Of a stretch of DNA of 9,288 nucleotides, positions 7,318-9,288 are shown in pieces. Numbering within the stretch: position 1 is the first letter of the stretch; each line of letters opens with the position of its first letter. The translations under genes were made by a program, and so were the position numbers. The DNA is from Chloroflexota bacterium (GTDB lineage: Bacteria; Chloroflexota; Dehalococcoidia; SM23-28-2; RBG-16-64-32): the NCBI GenBank assembly GCA_022565075.1, contig JADFKG010000082.1:1-9288 (forward strand), in the 5' to 3' direction. The notes below the pieces were generated by a model. That model had not been told where the DNA came from. It ran no database searches and saw only the letters and a program-made list of their open reading frames with translations.

Positions 7318-7356
7318 CTTAACGGGGTGTTAACGGCGTTTAACGCGCCGTAAAAT
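7318..7356. promoter_or_regulatory. PHO-box-like array of direct repeats upstream of pstS
   Basis: On the plus strand TTAAC occurs at 7319, 7330 and 7340, and a fourth degenerate unit, GTAAAAT, occupies 7350-7356. The spacing is 11, 10 and about 11 bp, one helical turn, and the units extend to about 8 bases (CTTAACGG, GTTAACGG, TTTAACGC). Tandem TTAAC/TTAACA-type units at about 11 bp are known as operators for PhoB/PhoP-type winged-helix regulators in cyanobacteria and Bacillus. The array lies 44 to 82 bp upstream of the pstS start and about 150 bp upstream of the divergent amino-acid binding protein gene. Binding by the atypical response regulator of this window is possible but unproven. Confidence 0.65.
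7333..7351. repeat. Inverted repeat overlapping the PHO-box-like array
   Basis: ACGGCG (7333-7338) and CGCCGT (7346-7351) are perfect inverted arms around TTTAACG, centred on the third TTAAC unit. It may be a second operator or a by-product of the repeated units. Confidence 0.4.
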
Positions 7357-7433
7357 CTGCCTCCTGCCAGACCCTCCGCCTGGCGCTACTAGACCTTCCA
7401 CCACTCTGCCGTGGGGACGTCGGCCGTGCGCGT

Positions 7434-7461
7434 TTGACTCAAGGCCTAGCAGCCCTATAAT
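7434..7461 (+). promoter_or_regulatory. Near-consensus sigma-70 promoter of the amino-acid transporter operon
   Basis: TTGACT (7434-7439) and a perfect TATAAT (7456-7461) are separated by 16 bp. The start of transcription should fall near 7468, giving a leader of roughly 38 bases before ATG 7506. This stands out in such GC-rich DNA. Confidence 0.8.
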
Positions 7462-7492
7462 CCACTCAGTCCGACAGTGAGCCATAGCAGAC

Positions 7493-7499
7493 AAGGAGG
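7493..7499 (+). promoter_or_regulatory. Strong ribosome binding site of the amino-acid binding protein gene
   Basis: AAGGAGG lies 6 bases before ATG 7506. It is an essentially perfect Shine-Dalgarno and fixes the start of this highly expressed type of gene. Confidence 0.85.
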
Positions 7500-7505
7500 C
7501 AGTCC

Positions 7506-8342
7506 ATGCCCCGACTCTTTCGAACCGTTCTGACCCTGTGCATCGTTGCGCTGGCCGCAGCGTTCGTGTTCGCCGCCTGCAACGACGATGACGACGGTGG
7601 TGACGACAACGGAGGCGGTGTCTCCGGTGTTCCGGAGCTGGAGGACGGCGTCCTTAACGTCGGATCCGACATCGCCTACGCGCCGTTCGAGTTCTACGAG
7701 GAAGGCACTACCACGCCCGATGGTCTCGACATAGACCTGGCCGAGGCGATCGCCGCCCAGCTTGGCGTCGAGATCGAGTTCCTGAACATCGGCTTCGACG
7801 GGATCATCCCGTCACTGGACGTCGGAGACTTCGACGTCCTGATATCGGCGATGACGATCACCGACGAGCGATCGGAAGTGATCGACTTCGTGCCGTACAT
7901 CACAGTGGGAACTGGCATCGTCGTCCCCGCCGGCAATCCGGACGGGATCACCGGCGTCGCGGACCTGTGCGGCAAGACTGTGGCGGTGCAGATCGGCACG
8001 ATCCAGGTAGACATCCTGGAGGCGCAGAACGCCTCGTGCGCCGAAGAGATCAACATCGTGATCTTCGACACGAACCCAGTGGCGGTCGAGGACGTGCGCA
8101 CCGGCGGCAGCGACGCCAACTTCTCCGACTTCCCGGTGGCTGCGGAGGACGCGGCGCTGTCAGACGGAACCCTCGAAGTGGTGGACACGCAGATCGACCC
8201 GGAGCCGTACGGACTCGGCGTTCGCAAGACGTCGTCCGAGCTGAAGACCGCCCTCGCCGACGCGCTACAGGCGATCATCGACAATGGGATTTACGCTGGC
8301 ATCCTGGCCGACTGGGGCCTGGAAGCGGTGGCTCTGCAGTAA
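7506..8342 (+). CDS. Polar amino-acid ABC transporter substrate-binding lipoprotein (SBP family 3)
   Basis: The product is 278 residues. It starts with a lipoprotein signal (MPRLFRTVLTL, hydrophobic to residue 23, lipobox FAAC with Cys25), followed by an Asp/Gly-rich flexible linker of about 15 residues (NDDDDGGDDNGGG). The mature domain shows the family 3 order: YAPFEFYEE (59-67), GLDIDLAEAIAAQLG (73-87), LISAMTITDERSEVIDFVPY (112-131) with Arg122 as the expected carboxylate-binding residue, CGKTVAVQIGT (155-165), and a GGSDANFSD segment near 200-208 where an Asp usually binds the amino group. Cys155 and Cys178 could form a disulfide. It captures an amino acid outside the membrane for the permease encoded next. 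The exact substrate (glutamine, glutamate, cystine, arginine or other) cannot be told from sequence alone. It is first in its operon, under the promoter at 7434-7461. Confidence 0.92.
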   Translation: MPRLFRTVLTLCIVALAAAFVFAACNDDDDGGDDNGGGVSGVPELEDGVLNVGSDIAYAPFEFYEEGTTTPDGLDIDLAEAIAAQLGVEIEFLNIGFDGIIPSLDVGDFDVLISAMTITDERSEVIDFVPYITVGTGIVVPAGNPDGITGVADLCGKTVAVQIGTIQVDILEAQNASCAEEINIVIFDTNPVAVEDVRTGGSDANFSDFPVAAEDAALSDGTLEVVDTQIDPEPYGLGVRKTSSELKTALADALQAIIDNGIYAGILADWGLEAVALQ

Positions 8343-8367
8343 GCCTCAGCCAGTACTCAAAGCGATT

Positions 8368-8403
8368 ACGACCCCCGCTCGGCTACTGCCTGGCGGGGGT
8401 CGT
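8368..8403 (+). terminator. Strong intercistronic hairpin between binding-protein and permease genes
   Basis: ACGACCCCCGC (8368-8378) and GCGGGGGTCGT (8393-8403) form a perfect 11-bp stem with a 14-base loop; GCG/CGC can extend it past a 3-base bulge. There is no clear T-run afterwards, and the permease starts only about 24 bases later, so partial termination or protection of the upstream message from 3' decay is more likely than full termination. Such hairpins commonly let binding protein be made in excess over membrane subunits. Confidence 0.7.
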
Positions 8404-8426
8404 CGCGTTGTGCGAAAGTGCGACTG

Positions 8427-9185
8427 ATGATTCCAGACCTCGCAATCCGCTACGACTTCGGCAAGGTATGGGACTTCCTGTTCAGTCCGATCATCCTGGA
8501 AGCCCTCTGGGTGACGCTGCAGATTTCCGTTCTGGCGATGGTCTTGGGCATCATTCTGGGAGTGGTGTTGGCGGTCATGCGGGTGTCGAAGAACCCGTTC
8601 GCCTCAACACTGGCGGGAATCTACGTTTGGTTCTGGCGGGGCACGCCGGTGATCCTGCAGCTGCTGCTGTTCTTCTTCGGGCTCAGGGGGCTGATCGATG
8701 AGGACATCTTCCGGGACAACTGGACGAGATTTCGAGCCAGCGTCATCATATTCGCGCTCAACGAAGCAGCGTACATGGCAGAGATCGCTCGGGCGGGAAT
8801 CCTCTCGGTGGAGACCGGGCAGATGGACGCCGCCAAGAGCCTGGGGATGACCAACCTGCAGGCGATGCGACGAATCATCTTGCCCCAGGCGTTGCGAGTG
8901 ATGGTACCGCCAACCGGGAACGAATTCATCGCGATCCTGAAGAACACGTCGGTGCTATTTGTCATCGGCATCGTCGAACTGACAAACGCGGCCCGCATCC
9001 AGGCGGCGAGCAGCCTCAGAGTGATGGAGCTGTACACGGTTGCGGCGTTCTGGTACCTGGTGGTGGTAACCGTGTTCAGCATCGGGCAAGCGGAACTGGA
9101 GCGGATACTGGCGGCCGGCGAACGAGACCAGCCGGAGACGTTGTTCTCGCGGGTGATCGGCGTGATGGGCGGGAGGCGCGAATGA
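8427..9185 (+). CDS. Polar amino-acid ABC transporter permease (HisM/GlnP family)
   Basis: The product is 252 residues from ATG 8427; a GTG at 8418 would add 3. Neither has a strong ribosome site (GAAAG lies 8 bases before 8427), consistent with lower expression than the binding protein. The family pattern is complete: EALWVTLQISVLAMVLGIILG as first membrane helix, VWFWRGTPVILQLLLFFFGL, NEAAYMAEIARAGILSVE, then the EAA loop GQMDAAKSLGMTNLQAMRRI with ILPQALRVMVPP, NTSVLFVIGIVELT and a last membrane helix near VAAFWYLVVVTVFSIGQ. About five membrane segments are expected. It forms the channel, usually as a dimer, for the amino acid delivered by the upstream lipoprotein. The stop overlaps the start of the ATPase gene (ATGA). 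Confidence 0.94.
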   Translation: MIPDLAIRYDFGKVWDFLFSPIILEALWVTLQISVLAMVLGIILGVVLAVMRVSKNPFASTLAGIYVWFWRGTPVILQLLLFFFGLRGLIDEDIFRDNWTRFRASVIIFALNEAAYMAEIARAGILSVETGQMDAAKSLGMTNLQAMRRIILPQALRVMVPPTGNEFIAILKNTSVLFVIGIVELTNAARIQAASSLRVMELYTVAAFWYLVVVTVFSIGQAELERILAAGERDQPETLFSRVIGVMGGRRE

Positions 9186-9288
9186 TGGAGCCGATGGTGC
9201 GGATCGAGGACGTGCACAAGCGGTTCGGGAAGCTCGAAGTCCTGCGCGGAACGACGATGCAGGTGGGGCGTGGCGAAGTGGTCGTGCT
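9182..9288 (+). CDS. Polar amino-acid ABC transporter ATP-binding protein, N-terminal fragment (cut by window end)
   Basis: About 35 residues are visible: VRIEDVHKRFGKLEVLRGTT and then MQVGRGEVVV, the standard opening of the HisP/GlnQ-type ATPase, with RFG as the aromatic A-loop; the Walker A would follow just past the window. ATG 9182 overlaps the permease stop in ATGA and GGGAGG (9171-9176) lies 5 bases before it; ATG 9185 is an alternative start with 8-base spacing. It completes the binding protein, permease, ATPase set. Only the N-terminus is seen, so intactness is unknown. Confidence 0.88.
   Translation, partial: MMEPMVRIEDVHKRFGKLEVLRGTTMQVGRGEVVV

Noticed and set aside
6690..7322. Open frame of 210 codons on the + strand opposite pstS
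   Set aside because: Val/Asp-rich shadow of the PstS coding strand, and it would run through the pstS regulatory region.
7366..7384. GCCAG/CTGGC hairpin in the divergent intergenic region
   Set aside because: Only 5 bp with a 9-base loop and no T-run; likely chance.
7694..8284. Open frame of 196 codons on the - strand inside the amino-acid binding protein gene
   Set aside because: Ser/Thr-rich shadow translation; the + strand encodes an unambiguous family 3 binding protein.

Overview
The window reads as ordinary chromosome from a GC-rich bacterium. The acidic linkers after the lipobox cysteines, the PstS type and the gene mix are compatible with Chloroflexota. An actinobacterium-like lineage cannot be excluded, because there is no rRNA or other marker gene here. 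Almost all of the sequence is coding. The longest gap is about 230 bases and holds the main regulatory signals. No mobile element, CRISPR array, tRNA or rRNA gene was seen.

Layout: (1) 1-1475 (+) is the 3' part of a coiled-coil SMC/Rad50/YhaN-like ATPase that begins outside the window. (2) 1538-2296 (+) encodes an OmpR/PhoB-type response regulator whose receiver domain has lost the phosphoacceptor Asp and other catalytic residues. (3) 2408-2851 (+) encodes a small protein resembling a degenerate ECF sigma factor. (4) 7274 down to 2865 (-) is a tightly packed high-affinity phosphate uptake operon, pstS-pstC-pstA-pstB-phoU, with overlapping or nearly touching genes. It runs convergently into the sigma-like gene. 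(5) 7275-7505 is a divergent regulatory region. It holds an array of TTAAC repeats at 10-11 bp spacing (a PHO-box-like operator) near pstS and a near-consensus sigma-70 promoter (TTGACT, 16 bp, TATAAT) facing right. (6) 7506-9288 (+) is a polar amino-acid ABC transporter operon: binding lipoprotein, strong intercistronic hairpin, permease, and the first codons of the ATPase.

How the parts fit: PstS captures phosphate outside the membrane, PstC/PstA form the channel, PstB powers it, and PhoU links transport to signalling. The repeats upstream of pstS suggest control by a PhoB/PhoP-type regulator. The only such regulator in the window is the atypical one at 1538-2296, with no histidine kinase beside it, so any link between them is a hypothesis. 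The amino-acid transporter is divergently transcribed from its own promoter.

I do not see a clearly undescribed system. The best candidates for something new are the phosphorylation-deficient response regulator, the sigma-like protein beside it, and the composite direct/inverted repeat operator of the phosphate operon.
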